This document shows, piece after piece, positions 17,301 through 25,157 of a stretch of DNA of 37,656 nt (the stretch's first letter is position 1; each line of letters opens with the position of its first letter). The position numbers were made by a program, and so were the translations under genes. The notes under the pieces are model-generated. The model made no database searches, was not told where the DNA came from, and saw only the letters and a list, made by a program, of their open reading frames with translations. This DNA is from CAZVXI01 sp964631295 (GTDB taxonomy: Bacteria > Planctomycetota > Phycisphaerae > Phycisphaerales > SM1A02): assembly GCA_964631295.1 (NCBI GenBank), contig CAZVXI010000009.1:1-37656 (forward strand), given 5' to 3'.

Positions 17301-18721
17301 GTGGTCTTTCATGGCGGACACATGTGATCACGCAAGGCGATCTTGACATGGCTGGCATTACGAAGACGACCAGCATGATGCTGCGCTTTACCGCGAACGA
17401 TGCAAACACACAGTCGATTGTCGAAGCCGGTGTCGATGCAGTGCAGGTGTTCACTGATGCGTTCTACTCAGACTGCAACGATAACTGCATTGATGATGCA
17501 CTGGATATCGCGAACGCCACATCGTTCGACTGCAACGGCAACAGCATTCCCGATGAATGTGAAGCGACGGTCGTGACGGAGATCACCAATCCAGTCACAC
17601 CGCCGCTGGATATTCCGGACGAAACTGGTGAGTTCGTCTCCGATACTGTCAACGTGGCAGAATCGGGGACAATCGAAGATCTCGATATTGATTTGACGAT
17701 TGTTCACACGTGGAACGGTGACCTGACCGTCCGCCTGAGTCACGGTGGAACAACGGTCGTGCTGATTGATCGGCCCGGCTACACCGGCTCAGGGTCAGGA
17801 TTCGACAACGACGGCTTCAACATCACGCTGGATGACGAAGGCGCGGGCGGATCGATTGAGAATGTCGACTCTCCGGCTGGTGTGATCTCGCCGCCGAGCT
17901 ATGTTCCCAATGAAGCGCTCAGTGCTTTCGATGGCATGGATATGGCAGGTGACTGGACAATTGAAGTGTCCGACAGTGCTGGTAGTGACCTCGGTCAGTT
18001 GACCTACTGGGCGCTGCGGGTGTCCATGCCCGGCGATGTTGATCCCTGCGACTGCGACGGCAATGGTGTCGACGATACGATCGATCTTCTGGAGAATCCG
18101 GAACTTGATTGTAACAGCAACGGTGTCCTTGATTCCTGTGACATCGCATCTGGGTCCTCGTCCGACTTTGCGGGCGGCCCGGTCGGCAACATCGCAGCCG
18201 GCGAGTCACTGCTCGGGATGAACTGTTCAGGCTGCCATGGTGTCGATGGTGCGGGCGGTTCCGGACTGCCGGGTCCGAATCTGCGCAATCGCACGCGCGA
18301 CTTCATCTGGAACCGTCTGCTCCCGCCGACGGACCACCCGGGTGGTGCCCGCCCGGACTTCACGCAGCAGAACTTTGCTGATCTTGAAGCGTTCTTGGAT
18401 GATGACGGCTCCAGTGGTGCCCGACCGGACATGATTCCCGATGAATGTCAGCCTGATCTTGTTGACTGCGACGGCGATGGGATCCCCGATGCGGAAGAAC
18501 TCGCCAAGGGAACCCAGGTGGACGCCAACTACGATGGCACGCCGGATGATTGCCCTGTCTGTGAGGGTGACACCGATAACGACGGGCTGGTCGATCTCGC
18601 TGACCTGCTCAATGTGCTTGCAAACTGGGGCACGACCGACCCAGCAGGTGACGCCGACAATGACGGCGATGTCGACCTTGGCGACCTTCTTGCTGTGCTC
18701 TCCAACTGGGGTGGCTGCTGA
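14369..18721 (+). CDS. Giant exported mosaic: sugar dehydrogenase, P-domain, cytochrome c, dockerin-like
   Basis: The 1450-residue protein has a signal peptide (RPVLLAAAAITATGMFLLSTAQG). Residues ~30-420 are a Cys-containing N-terminal region of unknown fold, with YRIKDGRFEQIGQSWLKHGF. Residues ~456-815 are a PQQ-type (GDH/HHIP-like) six-blade propeller: HNGGCIAFGPDEMLYVGMGDGG, GLRNPWRFDFD, YIADVGQDAWEEIN. Residue ~825 starts a myxococcal-type disulfide repeat (CGNGVVEPGEQCD). A beta-sandwich follows (~857-1032), then a proprotein-convertase P-domain (~1066-1218), a cytochrome c domain with CSGCH at 1286-1290, and a C-terminal dockerin-like pair ending VLSNWGGC. DCNxNGIxD-type repeats separate the modules (~424, ~1033, ~1222, ~1365). 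The likely role is extracellular oxidation of a sugar or alcohol with electrons passed to heme c; this is inference. GAGGAG lies 10 bp before the ATG. The preceding 288 bp hold no gene I can support. Confidence 0.88.
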   Translation: MYRPVLLAAAAITATGMFLLSTAQGSDQARRGQRSADRGATSCDSIGADVIVGELPSMANYTRLGDIDAFSVATTSCNIGDELLLWEADNSLHPVIGQHLYRIKDGRFEQIGQSWLKHGFLALAQDACGCGCENPNDGSRLGIGCSDPYGAALNGTQNGLGPKFEVNANTGVFPFPATDLSETGNSIFKRLQVHVDDLDPALNSDAIYYVEGHYVTPDDAAAGNQDNNASFREVLVSGTDEYNLNVAGSTQRERPAILGWQDVHPDVVITEVTDPQGGRIIAGMRAWQQTGQVGTWEYEFAIHNLNSDLSIGSVTIPVDPEATLTNIGFNDVDYHSGEPFDGTDWPATYTPGDSAITWSTEDFATNANANAVRWGTTYNFRFTANRPPQTAGDASMGWFKPVARRGATDVTFTAVAPLAIPPADCNANGIDDQDDIAAGTSADCNLNFIPDDCEAFDMPLLKKTEVASGLSQPVGVYAPSGDEQRLFIVEQTGAIRILDLAAGTVNPIPFLEFGVGGLHGISTGGERGLLGLAFHPDYNSNGKFYVNYTNTDGDTVVSEFTVSGDPDIADNTSETIIRTIVQDFSNHNGGCIAFGPDEMLYVGMGDGGSANDPLERAQDDASLLGKMLRLDVDNSGGDYLPGDNPGGDWLPEVWAKGLRNPWRFDFDDQTGDLYIADVGQDAWEEINFQPASSPGGENYGWRCWEGNVVANGGNCPDAADVTFPVFSIAHGDQGTGSISGGAVYRGCSMPGMSGRYFFADFLGDYIKSFRIVDGVATDVMDHTSDLGGVNAVVAIGEDGSGEIYIVSISGTIYRIEDDTPGPITCGNGVVEPGEQCDPPNSATCDCNCQLVPENILLLDDFESDQGWTTDDDGAATSGFWQRGIPVDDAGWAYDPIADSDGSGRCYVTENGPGNTDIDMGAVSLFSPVIDMSAGSVSISYAYFLRLTNSDGADMLLVEISENGASGPWTEIARHDTDGGLSWRTHVITQGDLDMAGITKTTSMMLRFTANDANTQSIVEAGVDAVQVFTDAFYSDCNDNCIDDALDIANATSFDCNGNSIPDECEATVVTEITNPVTPPLDIPDETGEFVSDTVNVAESGTIEDLDIDLTIVHTWNGDLTVRLSHGGTTVVLIDRPGYTGSGSGFDNDGFNITLDDEGAGGSIENVDSPAGVISPPSYVPNEALSAFDGMDMAGDWTIEVSDSAGSDLGQLTYWALRVSMPGDVDPCDCDGNGVDDTIDLLENPELDCNSNGVLDSCDIASGSSSDFAGGPVGNIAAGESLLGMNCSGCHGVDGAGGSGLPGPNLRNRTRDFIWNRLLPPTDHPGGARPDFTQQNFADLEAFLDDDGSSGARPDMIPDECQPDLVDCDGDGIPDAEELAKGTQVDANYDGTPDDCPVCEGDTDNDGLVDLADLLNVLANWGTTDPAGDADNDGDVDLGDLLAVLSNWGGC

Positions 18722-18760
18722 GTCACCAGTCTGAGACATCGCATTCTGCCAAATTCAAAG

Positions 18761-18793
18761 CGGGCCTCTCGATGACGAGGGGCCCGTTTTTTT
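18761..18793 (+). terminator. Intrinsic terminator
   Basis: An 11-bp stem (CGGGCCTCTCG / CGAGGGGCCCG, with one T-G wobble) and a 4-base loop are followed by seven Ts at 18787-18793. It lies 40 bp after the stop of the 1450-residue protein gene and separates it from the next gene. Confidence 0.92.
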
Positions 18794-18936
18794 GTTGATG
18801 GGCTCGGGCTGCAGAAAATATGCTGGCCACGTGCAACCACCGTTGTAAAGTGACTCAATGGGGGATTTCGCGGCCGACATCGTGCTGTCGGATCGCGTGC
18901 AAATCTGATAGATCCCAAGTGAGGGAAGGTGTGAAA

Positions 18937-21078
18937 ATGGTGAAGACAAGAATCGGCCTGATCGCTGCGTCTGCGATCGGTTTGTCGCTGCTGGCGGCGA
19001 ACCAATCTGCTATTGCCCAGAATGACCCGCGTCCGCCACGTCGCGGAGCCATGCAACAAACGCAGCGCGGCGTTGTTGAGCATTCCGTCGCCCGCATCTG
19101 GATGGAGGAGTTGCTCGATGCGATTCGCGTCGACACTCCGCGCCCCGGCGTCCACGCCCGCAACCTCTGGCATCTCTCGATGGGTATGTACGATGCCTGG
19201 TGCGGTTATCAGGATGTGGCTGATCCATTCCTCGTTGATGAAGATCAGAGTGCCGGGGATGTTGAGGTGGCGCGAGCTGAGGCCATCAGCTTCGCTGCCT
19301 ACCGGATTTTGAAGCACCGCTTCCAGATCGGCCCGGGATCAGAAACGACCCAGCAGGCGATTGATGATCGCATGGATCTGCTCGGCTACGACAAGTCAAA
19401 CGAATCGCAGATTGGTGATACACCCGCAGCCTTCGGCAATCGTGTGGCGGCGGCAGTCATCGCCTATGGCCTCGCGGATGGCTCGAATGAAGTTGAAGAC
19501 TATGCAGATGACACCGGCTATACGCCCGTCAACGAGCCAATGAGCTTCGGCCTGCCCGGGACGGAGATGGTTGATCCGAACCGATGGCAGCCACTCGCCT
19601 TCGACTACCTTGTGCTGCAGAACGGCATCGTCATCGGCTTCGCGGTCCAGGAGTTCATCGGCCCGCACTGGGGTCAGGTGACGCCGTTCGCGTTGGGATC
19701 CGAGCAACTGGATTTCGAGTGGGTATACCTCGATCCGGGGCTGCCACCGCAAGTTAGTGGGCCGGGCGATGCTGACTTCAAGGCGAACGCGGTCGAGATG
19801 ATCGTCAAGTCTTCGCAACTCGATCCGTTCGACAGTTTCGTGTTGGACATCGGTCCGGCGACGAACCACAACAACCCGCTGGGTACGCAGGATGGATCCG
19901 GATATGGTATGAACCCGGTGACAGGCGAGCCGTACGGCCTCGTCCCGGCGATTGCAGCTGACTACTACCGCTGCCTTGCAGAGTTCTGGGCGGATGGCCC
20001 CGATTCTGAAACACCGCCGGGCCACTGGAACGTCATTGCAAATCAGAACGTGGCGGACCACCCGGATTTTGAGAAACGTATCGGTGGCAGTGGCCCGCTC
20101 GTCAACAATCTCGAGTGGGACGTGAAGACCTATTTTGCTCTCAATGGGGCAACCCATGACGCAGCGATCGCTGCTTGGGGCTGCAAGGGTCACTACGACT
20201 ACTCGCGGCCGATCTCACACGTGCGCTGGCTTGCTCAGAACGGCCAGTCGTCCGATCCGGGTGGTCCGTCATACAGCCCGGATGGCATCCCACTGGTTCC
20301 CGATCTGATCGAAGTGATCACGGAAGAAACGGCTGGCCCGGGAGGGCGACATGAGCACCTGATAGATCAGATCATGACTGATTCTGACGGTGAACCGTTG
20401 CTCGATCCGTTCGGGGATCCCTTGACGTACGGTGCTGTCGGAGACATCGCGATTCGCAGTTGGACCGGCACTCCGGGAGACACCGAGAACGAAGTTGGTG
20501 GCGTGGATTGGATCCTCGGCATGGACTGGATCCCGTATCAGTTATCGACATTCGTTACGCCCGCATTTGCTGGGTACGTGTCAGGCCACAGCGCATTCAG
20601 CCGGGCAGGTGCAGAGGTACTGACGGGCATTACTGGCTCGTCATACTTCCCGGGCGGGATTGCCTCGCACACGCTCGAAACTGACTTCCTCGTCTTTGAA
20701 GATGGCCCAATGTTCCCCGTGCAGTTGACATGGGCACGCTACTACGATGCAGCAGATGAAGCAGGCATCTCACGCATTTGGGGCGGTATTCACCCGCGTG
20801 TGGACGACTTCCCGGCCCGCGTGATGGGTTCGAACGTTGGCCAACTGTCGTGGCAACTTGGCCAGCAGTACTTTGGTGGCCGCATCACATGCCCGGAAGA
20901 TACGAATGGTGACCGCTCCGTCGGCCTGAATGAACTGCTTGATGTGCTCTCCAACTGGGGTCTCGCGTGCGGTGACGATTGCTGGCTCGGTTGTACGGGC
21001 GACATCGATGGCGACTGCGAGATCGGGCTCAGCGATCTGCTTGATGTGCTTTCTGCCTGGGGCGACTGCCCAGAGTAA
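18937..21078 (+). CDS. Exported vanadium haloperoxidase/PAP2-like protein with dockerin-like tag
   Basis: The 713-residue protein starts at ATG 18937 behind GAGGGAAGG. It has a signal peptide ending near SAIAQ. It carries the three-part active-site signature shared by vanadium haloperoxidases and PAP2 acid phosphatases: KX6RP (Lys417 to Arg424, KGHYDYSRP), an SGH motif (residues 549-551, VSGHSAFS, with Val instead of the usual Pro) and SRX5HX3D (Arg613, His619, SRIWGGIHPRVD). Domain size and the KTYFALNGATHDAAIAAW helix fit the bacterial vanadium-haloperoxidase-like group rather than small PAP2 phosphatases. Halide oxidation versus phosphatase activity cannot be decided here. The C-terminus is a dockerin-like pair with LNELLDVLSNWG and LSDLLDVLSAWG, as in the gene upstream, so both probably share a surface or matrix destination. 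Confidence 0.88.
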   Translation: MVKTRIGLIAASAIGLSLLAANQSAIAQNDPRPPRRGAMQQTQRGVVEHSVARIWMEELLDAIRVDTPRPGVHARNLWHLSMGMYDAWCGYQDVADPFLVDEDQSAGDVEVARAEAISFAAYRILKHRFQIGPGSETTQQAIDDRMDLLGYDKSNESQIGDTPAAFGNRVAAAVIAYGLADGSNEVEDYADDTGYTPVNEPMSFGLPGTEMVDPNRWQPLAFDYLVLQNGIVIGFAVQEFIGPHWGQVTPFALGSEQLDFEWVYLDPGLPPQVSGPGDADFKANAVEMIVKSSQLDPFDSFVLDIGPATNHNNPLGTQDGSGYGMNPVTGEPYGLVPAIAADYYRCLAEFWADGPDSETPPGHWNVIANQNVADHPDFEKRIGGSGPLVNNLEWDVKTYFALNGATHDAAIAAWGCKGHYDYSRPISHVRWLAQNGQSSDPGGPSYSPDGIPLVPDLIEVITEETAGPGGRHEHLIDQIMTDSDGEPLLDPFGDPLTYGAVGDIAIRSWTGTPGDTENEVGGVDWILGMDWIPYQLSTFVTPAFAGYVSGHSAFSRAGAEVLTGITGSSYFPGGIASHTLETDFLVFEDGPMFPVQLTWARYYDAADEAGISRIWGGIHPRVDDFPARVMGSNVGQLSWQLGQQYFGGRITCPEDTNGDRSVGLNELLDVLSNWGLACGDDCWLGCTGDIDGDCEIGLSDLLDVLSAWGDCPE

Positions 21079-21107
21079 TCGCAGACTGTTCTGAATTTGC
21101 GTCCTCG

Positions 21108-21136
21108 AGGCCTCCCATTGTGGGAGGCCTTTTTCT
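21108..21136 (+). terminator. Intrinsic terminator
   Basis: A perfect 10-bp stem (AGGCCTCCCA / TGGGAGGCCT) with a TTG loop is followed by TTTTCTTC. It lies 30 bp past the haloperoxidase-like stop and just before the end of the convergent TPR lipoprotein gene. The T-rich side is on the plus strand. Confidence 0.9.
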
Positions 21137-21145
21137 TCGCTGATC

Positions 21146-22069
21146 TTACTCTTCCGCTTGATGGGCGATTTCTGCCTCCGCAGCAATGTAGCCGAACGCA
21201 CCCCACGAATCACCCGTGAGGATCTGCTTGAACTGGGTCATTGCCTCATCGACGTTCCCGTCAATGAGCGCTTTGGCAGCCAGTCCATACGCAACCGTCG
21301 CATTTTCTACGCCATCATCTGAGCGGGCGGCTGTGAGTTTCGCTGCGAGCTGCGCATCGCCTTTGAATGTCAGCAGCAATTCGTGATACGCGTGATTCTC
21401 AATCACGTTCATGTCGATGCCAATGCGGTCGAGGACTGCCTGTGCCTGGGTGTTTCGGTCGAGCCGCACCAGACTCAGGTAGAGCCAGTATGACGCAGCA
21501 CATCGAGTGTCATCATTGGTCGCAAGTGCGAGGCAATGCATGTACGCCTCAGCCGACGCCACGAAATCATGCTGCAAGTAGTGCGCAAGACCAAGGTGAT
21601 ACCAGATGTTTGTTTTCGTCGTACTGGTTGGAATGCCGAGTGCGTTCGGCATGCCATCTGGTTCGACTTCATCAGGAAGACCGTGCGCGAGTTCAGCAGC
21701 ACGCTGCAGATCCGTGATCGCATCATCGAGCTGTCGAACCGTGATGTAGCGATGACCGCGATGCCTCAGCAGACGGAAACTGTGGGGATGGACGGCCAGA
21801 GCCTCCGAATACACCGTGATCGCATCGCGATAGCGACCGAGATAGGCGAGTCGGCGCCCGTGCCAGATGGCAGCGTCCTCGCCGTTCTGATCGGCTTCGT
21901 GAGTTTTCCGTGCCGCGACAACATCGGCCTGCCGCTCATCGAACACATCCGTCGGGAATTGCGGGCGCACGAGCGGTTCACCAAGCAGTGACGTGCCTTC
22001 AACAGCCGACCGGTGAGATGCGCAGCCAACACACGCGAAGACAAGCAGGGCGGGCAGGAGTTTATGCAT
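21146..22069 (-). CDS. TPR-repeat lipoprotein
   Basis: The 307-residue protein begins with a short lipoprotein-type signal (MHKLLPALLVFACVGC), with candidate lipidated cysteines at 13 and 16. It contains degenerate tetratricopeptide repeats at about residues 67-130 (WHGRRLAYLGRYRDAITVYSEAL and the following YITVRQLDDAITDLQRAAEL), 160-200 (WYHLGLAHYLQHDFVASAEAY) and 255-290. TPRs scaffold protein contacts; the partner is unknown. Its start is 36 bp after the stop of the 910-residue exported protein on the same strand, so they are probably one transcription unit and may work together in the periplasm. Confidence 0.87.
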   Translation of the reverse strand: MHKLLPALLVFACVGCASHRSAVEGTSLLGEPLVRPQFPTDVFDERQADVVAARKTHEADQNGEDAAIWHGRRLAYLGRYRDAITVYSEALAVHPHSFRLLRHRGHRYITVRQLDDAITDLQRAAELAHGLPDEVEPDGMPNALGIPTSTTKTNIWYHLGLAHYLQHDFVASAEAYMHCLALATNDDTRCAASYWLYLSLVRLDRNTQAQAVLDRIGIDMNVIENHAYHELLLTFKGDAQLAAKLTAARSDDGVENATVAYGLAAKALIDGNVDEAMTQFKQILTGDSWGAFGYIAAEAEIAHQAEE

Positions 22070-22105
22070 TTCTGCAGCGTACCAGAGGTGGCGGAGAAAA
22101 TCTGC

Positions 22106-24838
22106 TCAGTTGTCCTGCCGCAATCCGACCACGTCGCGCATCTCCTGGCCAAGCATGTCATACAAGGCCTGTCGAGTACTCTCGTTGAGGCTGCGGCGCG
22201 CGAATCGTTCCACTTCCATCTTCTGCTGATTCTGCCTCATCTGCTCGAAGTATGATGAATCGATCGTGCCCATCGGCATCATTCCACGACTGCCTGCGTT
22301 GTCTGTGAAGTCGCGAATGATCGCGATCATCCGCTCTGCAATCGCGTTGTATTCACTGGTGTATTCAAGTTTCAGTTCGCGAACGCGCGAGAGTATTGCA
22401 GGATCGGGCTGCGCTTCCTCGATCTTGTCGAAGACTGTATGTAATGCTTCGCGATCGCGGTACGCGGCTGGGAACGCCCGCTCTTTATAAGTCGACTCAA
22501 CTTCCAGCGCAGAGTCCGGATCAAGTGCGCCAAGCGTGTCCTTGAGTGTGGATCGGTTCAAGTCTCGAAGCAACTGCTGATAGTCCGGTCCAGGCTGAGC
22601 GTCGCCTGCACCTTCTTCCGCACGGCGTGCTGGCTCGAATACGGAGAGAGCAAAACTGCCCTCCCCCGAAGTGATTGTTTGCTGAATCTGACGCATGCGC
22701 TTGGCCTGCATCGCGGCCTGTTGCAGTTCTTCCTGCCAGTGAACTCTCACAAGCTCGACCGCAGCTGATGAATATGCATCAAGCGATTCACGGACAGGGA
22801 GTGGCTGCTCAGTCACAGGTTGCACCTCGTCAACGATCCGTGCGACATCAACTTCATGCTCTCTGGATTCGACACCCGCCCCAAACAGCGCTCGTGAGAC
22901 CGTACCCTGGCCGCGATGGCGATATGAAAATCGAAGCCGCTCTCGGATTGATCGCTGCAGGTTCGGATCTTCTTCTTTCACTCCGGCAACGACGGCAAGA
23001 TTCGAAAATAGTGCTCGATCGACATTGTTGATAGCCTCCATCGCGGAACGCACGCTCGCAAAAGCACTGTCGATATCGCTGTCTGTGACATCATCACCGT
23101 CGCCGGGTCGTCTCAGGCTGCTCAAGCGTTCTTTAACTTGCGAAAGGATGGATTCGTCCAGTTGATCAAAGGATGCGTGGTATTCTTCATGCATCGCATC
23201 CACGATTGGCAACTGCGCTTCTGGTATGCCCGCGGCGACCGCTGCATCGCGTATTTCTGAGCGCAGCATTGCACCGGGCAGCCAACCACGGGGCACGCGG
23301 ACACCGCCCACACCTCCCGCATTGACGAGACCAGTCTCAATTTCGAACGACGAGTCGCCAGGGCTGGCTTCGATCACGATCATGTGGCTCCCCTCCACAG
23401 TGACCTCGCCGTCACCACCGGCCGCTGTGATGAAAACACCGCTGAGTTCTGCCTCACCACCGTCTGCGGAATCGTCGGAACGCAGATCGCCAGCGATTTC
23501 AATCGTGGCGCCTGATCCGTCAGAGTTGTCGATGATGATAGGCCCATCGCCGAGCGTGATTCGGTGTTCGCCGCCGGTTGGGACCTCGTCGCCTGTCAGA
23601 GCCGCGTATGCCTGAAGCGTGCGCTCGTTCAGTTGGCGTATTTGCGCTCGGTCCTTCTCGACAGGACTCTCATCGGCGGACTCTGTTCCGGACCGGAAGA
23701 GACGACCTGTCCCCACGAACTCCTGGTCTTCGGCATGTGAAAGCAACTGATGCACCAACGGTCGCCGCTCCATCGTGTACGTGTCGTAAAGAGATTGGAT
23801 CGCTGCGCGGAGTTCGTCATCGGAATCATCCGCATTGAGTTTTCGCGCAATGAGACGGCGCAATGGATCGCTGGGAATACGCAACATTCCAAACGCACGG
23901 CGCTCATATGAGCGTTCCAGTGGCCGCATGGTGTCAGCATCAAGCACGGCAGCAAACTCACTGAGCAACTGCCGATTCATCCGGCTGATGCGTGTGATGT
24001 CTTCCCGGATCGATTTCGCTTCATCCACGTCGTAATTCGAGGTAGCCGGTTGCCAGTAATCGCCCTCGCGAACGAGGCTCTGAAGGTCACGTTGTGCCTG
24101 ATCGCGATCAGCGCCGGGAGCGGACATGCGTGCCTCGATCTCAGCCATTCGCTGCTCGAACAGTTGTCGGGCCTCGGCGGTCTTGTCGTGATGCGCCAAC
24201 GGGAGGTCGAGTCGATTCGCATGAACGCGCCTGTAGATGGGCGTCAAGGTTTGCTCATACGCAGCAAGCGCAGCATCGATCGCTGCTCGCTGGTCTTCTT
24301 CGAGATCCCTGGACTGAATGAGCCGTGCCAAGTCGAGGTTGGCGAGCCCGGGTATCGACCAGTCCCACGATCCATGCCGAGATGCGAACCGTTGACGGGC
24401 GCGGCGATCAGCAAGGCGGCCGAGTCGTGCAGCCTGCGCTTCGCTCAGCGTGGGCTTGATACGGGCGAAGAAGTCATTGTCAAGTTGGTGAATGCGATCG
24501 AGAATCGCGCGAACGCGCTTCGTGCCATCGACGATCTTGTCACGGTCATCGCTGTACTCCAGCGACATCGAACCAATGTCCGAAAGATACGCATTAATCT
24601 CATTTTCCCGCAACTGACGGAACGCCTCGAGATAGACCCGGTGCTCGCCGCGAACAAACTGTCGCTGTTGGTCAGACAAATCAAGCGGCGCCAGCAACTC
24701 GGACATCTGCTCGAAGCCCATCGGGTCGGGGAACAGTTGATCAGTTCCCTGGGCGCTGACCCGCTCGGAGGGCGCGAACATTGAGAGAATCGCAAGCAGC
24801 AGCGTGGCGGTGTGGCGATAAGAGCAAAATTGAAGCAT
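22106..24838 (-). CDS. Large exported protein of about six helical modules, unknown family
   Basis: The 910-residue product has a signal peptide (TATLLLAILSMFAPSERVSAQ) and no recognised enzymatic motif. I see about six degenerate helical modules of ~100-150 residues, at approximately 52-164, 168-325, 326-420, 522-649, 663-800 and 800-906. The better ones share a segment with an N-R/E-x-x-L start, then L-D and L-E-x-x-Y-x-x-R-A-F. Examples are MNRQLLSEFAAVLD...SYERRAF (~287-316) and LNRSTLKDTLGALD...TYKERAFP (~760-790). A Gly/Asp/Ser-rich, beta-like insertion (~420-510, with GDGEVTVEGSHMIVIE) interrupts the array. The same design appears in the 453-residue protein at 1232-2593. It is followed by the TPR lipoprotein. 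The function is unknown; an envelope scaffold is one possibility. Confidence 0.82.
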   Translation of the reverse strand: MLQFCSYRHTATLLLAILSMFAPSERVSAQGTDQLFPDPMGFEQMSELLAPLDLSDQQRQFVRGEHRVYLEAFRQLRENEINAYLSDIGSMSLEYSDDRDKIVDGTKRVRAILDRIHQLDNDFFARIKPTLSEAQAARLGRLADRRARQRFASRHGSWDWSIPGLANLDLARLIQSRDLEEDQRAAIDAALAAYEQTLTPIYRRVHANRLDLPLAHHDKTAEARQLFEQRMAEIEARMSAPGADRDQAQRDLQSLVREGDYWQPATSNYDVDEAKSIREDITRISRMNRQLLSEFAAVLDADTMRPLERSYERRAFGMLRIPSDPLRRLIARKLNADDSDDELRAAIQSLYDTYTMERRPLVHQLLSHAEDQEFVGTGRLFRSGTESADESPVEKDRAQIRQLNERTLQAYAALTGDEVPTGGEHRITLGDGPIIIDNSDGSGATIEIAGDLRSDDSADGGEAELSGVFITAAGGDGEVTVEGSHMIVIEASPGDSSFEIETGLVNAGGVGGVRVPRGWLPGAMLRSEIRDAAVAAGIPEAQLPIVDAMHEEYHASFDQLDESILSQVKERLSSLRRPGDGDDVTDSDIDSAFASVRSAMEAINNVDRALFSNLAVVAGVKEEDPNLQRSIRERLRFSYRHRGQGTVSRALFGAGVESREHEVDVARIVDEVQPVTEQPLPVRESLDAYSSAAVELVRVHWQEELQQAAMQAKRMRQIQQTITSGEGSFALSVFEPARRAEEGAGDAQPGPDYQQLLRDLNRSTLKDTLGALDPDSALEVESTYKERAFPAAYRDREALHTVFDKIEEAQPDPAILSRVRELKLEYTSEYNAIAERMIAIIRDFTDNAGSRGMMPMGTIDSSYFEQMRQNQQKMEVERFARRSLNESTRQALYDMLGQEMRDVVGLRQDN

Positions 24839-24958
24839 TGGTGGCTCCGCGGATTCAGAGGTGCAAGATCGATATCAGCCCTCGGCCTGGCCTGATGGCT
24901 GTTATACCTGATGCTCGGGGCGCGGTTATCTGACAGTGATCTGCGCGTCTTCAGTACC

Positions 24959-24990
24959 AAAAACGACCGACGCCCGGGCGGCAACCCGAG
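24959..24990 (-). terminator. Possible terminator downstream of tRNA-Met
   Basis: Read on the minus strand, a 6-bp stem (CTCGGG / CCCGGG, with one T-G wobble) and a 6-base loop follow the tRNA by about 12 bases. Nine bases after the stem comes a run of five Ts. The distance from stem to T tract is longer than ideal, so confidence is moderate. Confidence 0.35.
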
Positions 24991-25001
24991 CGTTGTGGCA
25001 G

Positions 25002-25075
25002 TGCCGATAGGTGGACTCGAACCACCGACCTGAGGTTTATGAATCCTCCGCTCTAACCAGCTGAGCTATATCGGC
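25002..25075 (-). tRNA. tRNA-Met(CAU), elongator type
   Basis: The minus strand folds into a full cloverleaf. The 7-bp acceptor is GCCGATA/TATCGGC with discriminator A, the D stem is GCTC/GAGC, and the T arm is GGTGG-TTCGAGT-CCACC with variable loop AGGTC. The anticodon loop TTCATAA gives CAU; the stem GAGGA/ACCTC has an A-A mismatch next to the loop. The G1-C72 pair and the lack of three G-C pairs in the anticodon stem argue against an initiator. A tRNA-Ile2 with modified CAU cannot be fully excluded. No CCA is encoded. Confidence 0.93.
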
Positions 25076-25157
25076 ATGAGGTCGGTTTCCAATTCTTAGT
25101 GTAGACAAGCGTCGGGGTCGGTCAAGATTCAGCAACTGCAAGTGACTGCAGCAGCAT

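Noticed and set aside
14369..21078. A cellulosome-type locus
   Set aside because: The dockerin-like tags suggest it, but the tagged proteins are redox-type enzymes, no cohesin or glycoside hydrolase accompanies them, and the only GH-like protein nearby is cytoplasmic and appears inactive.
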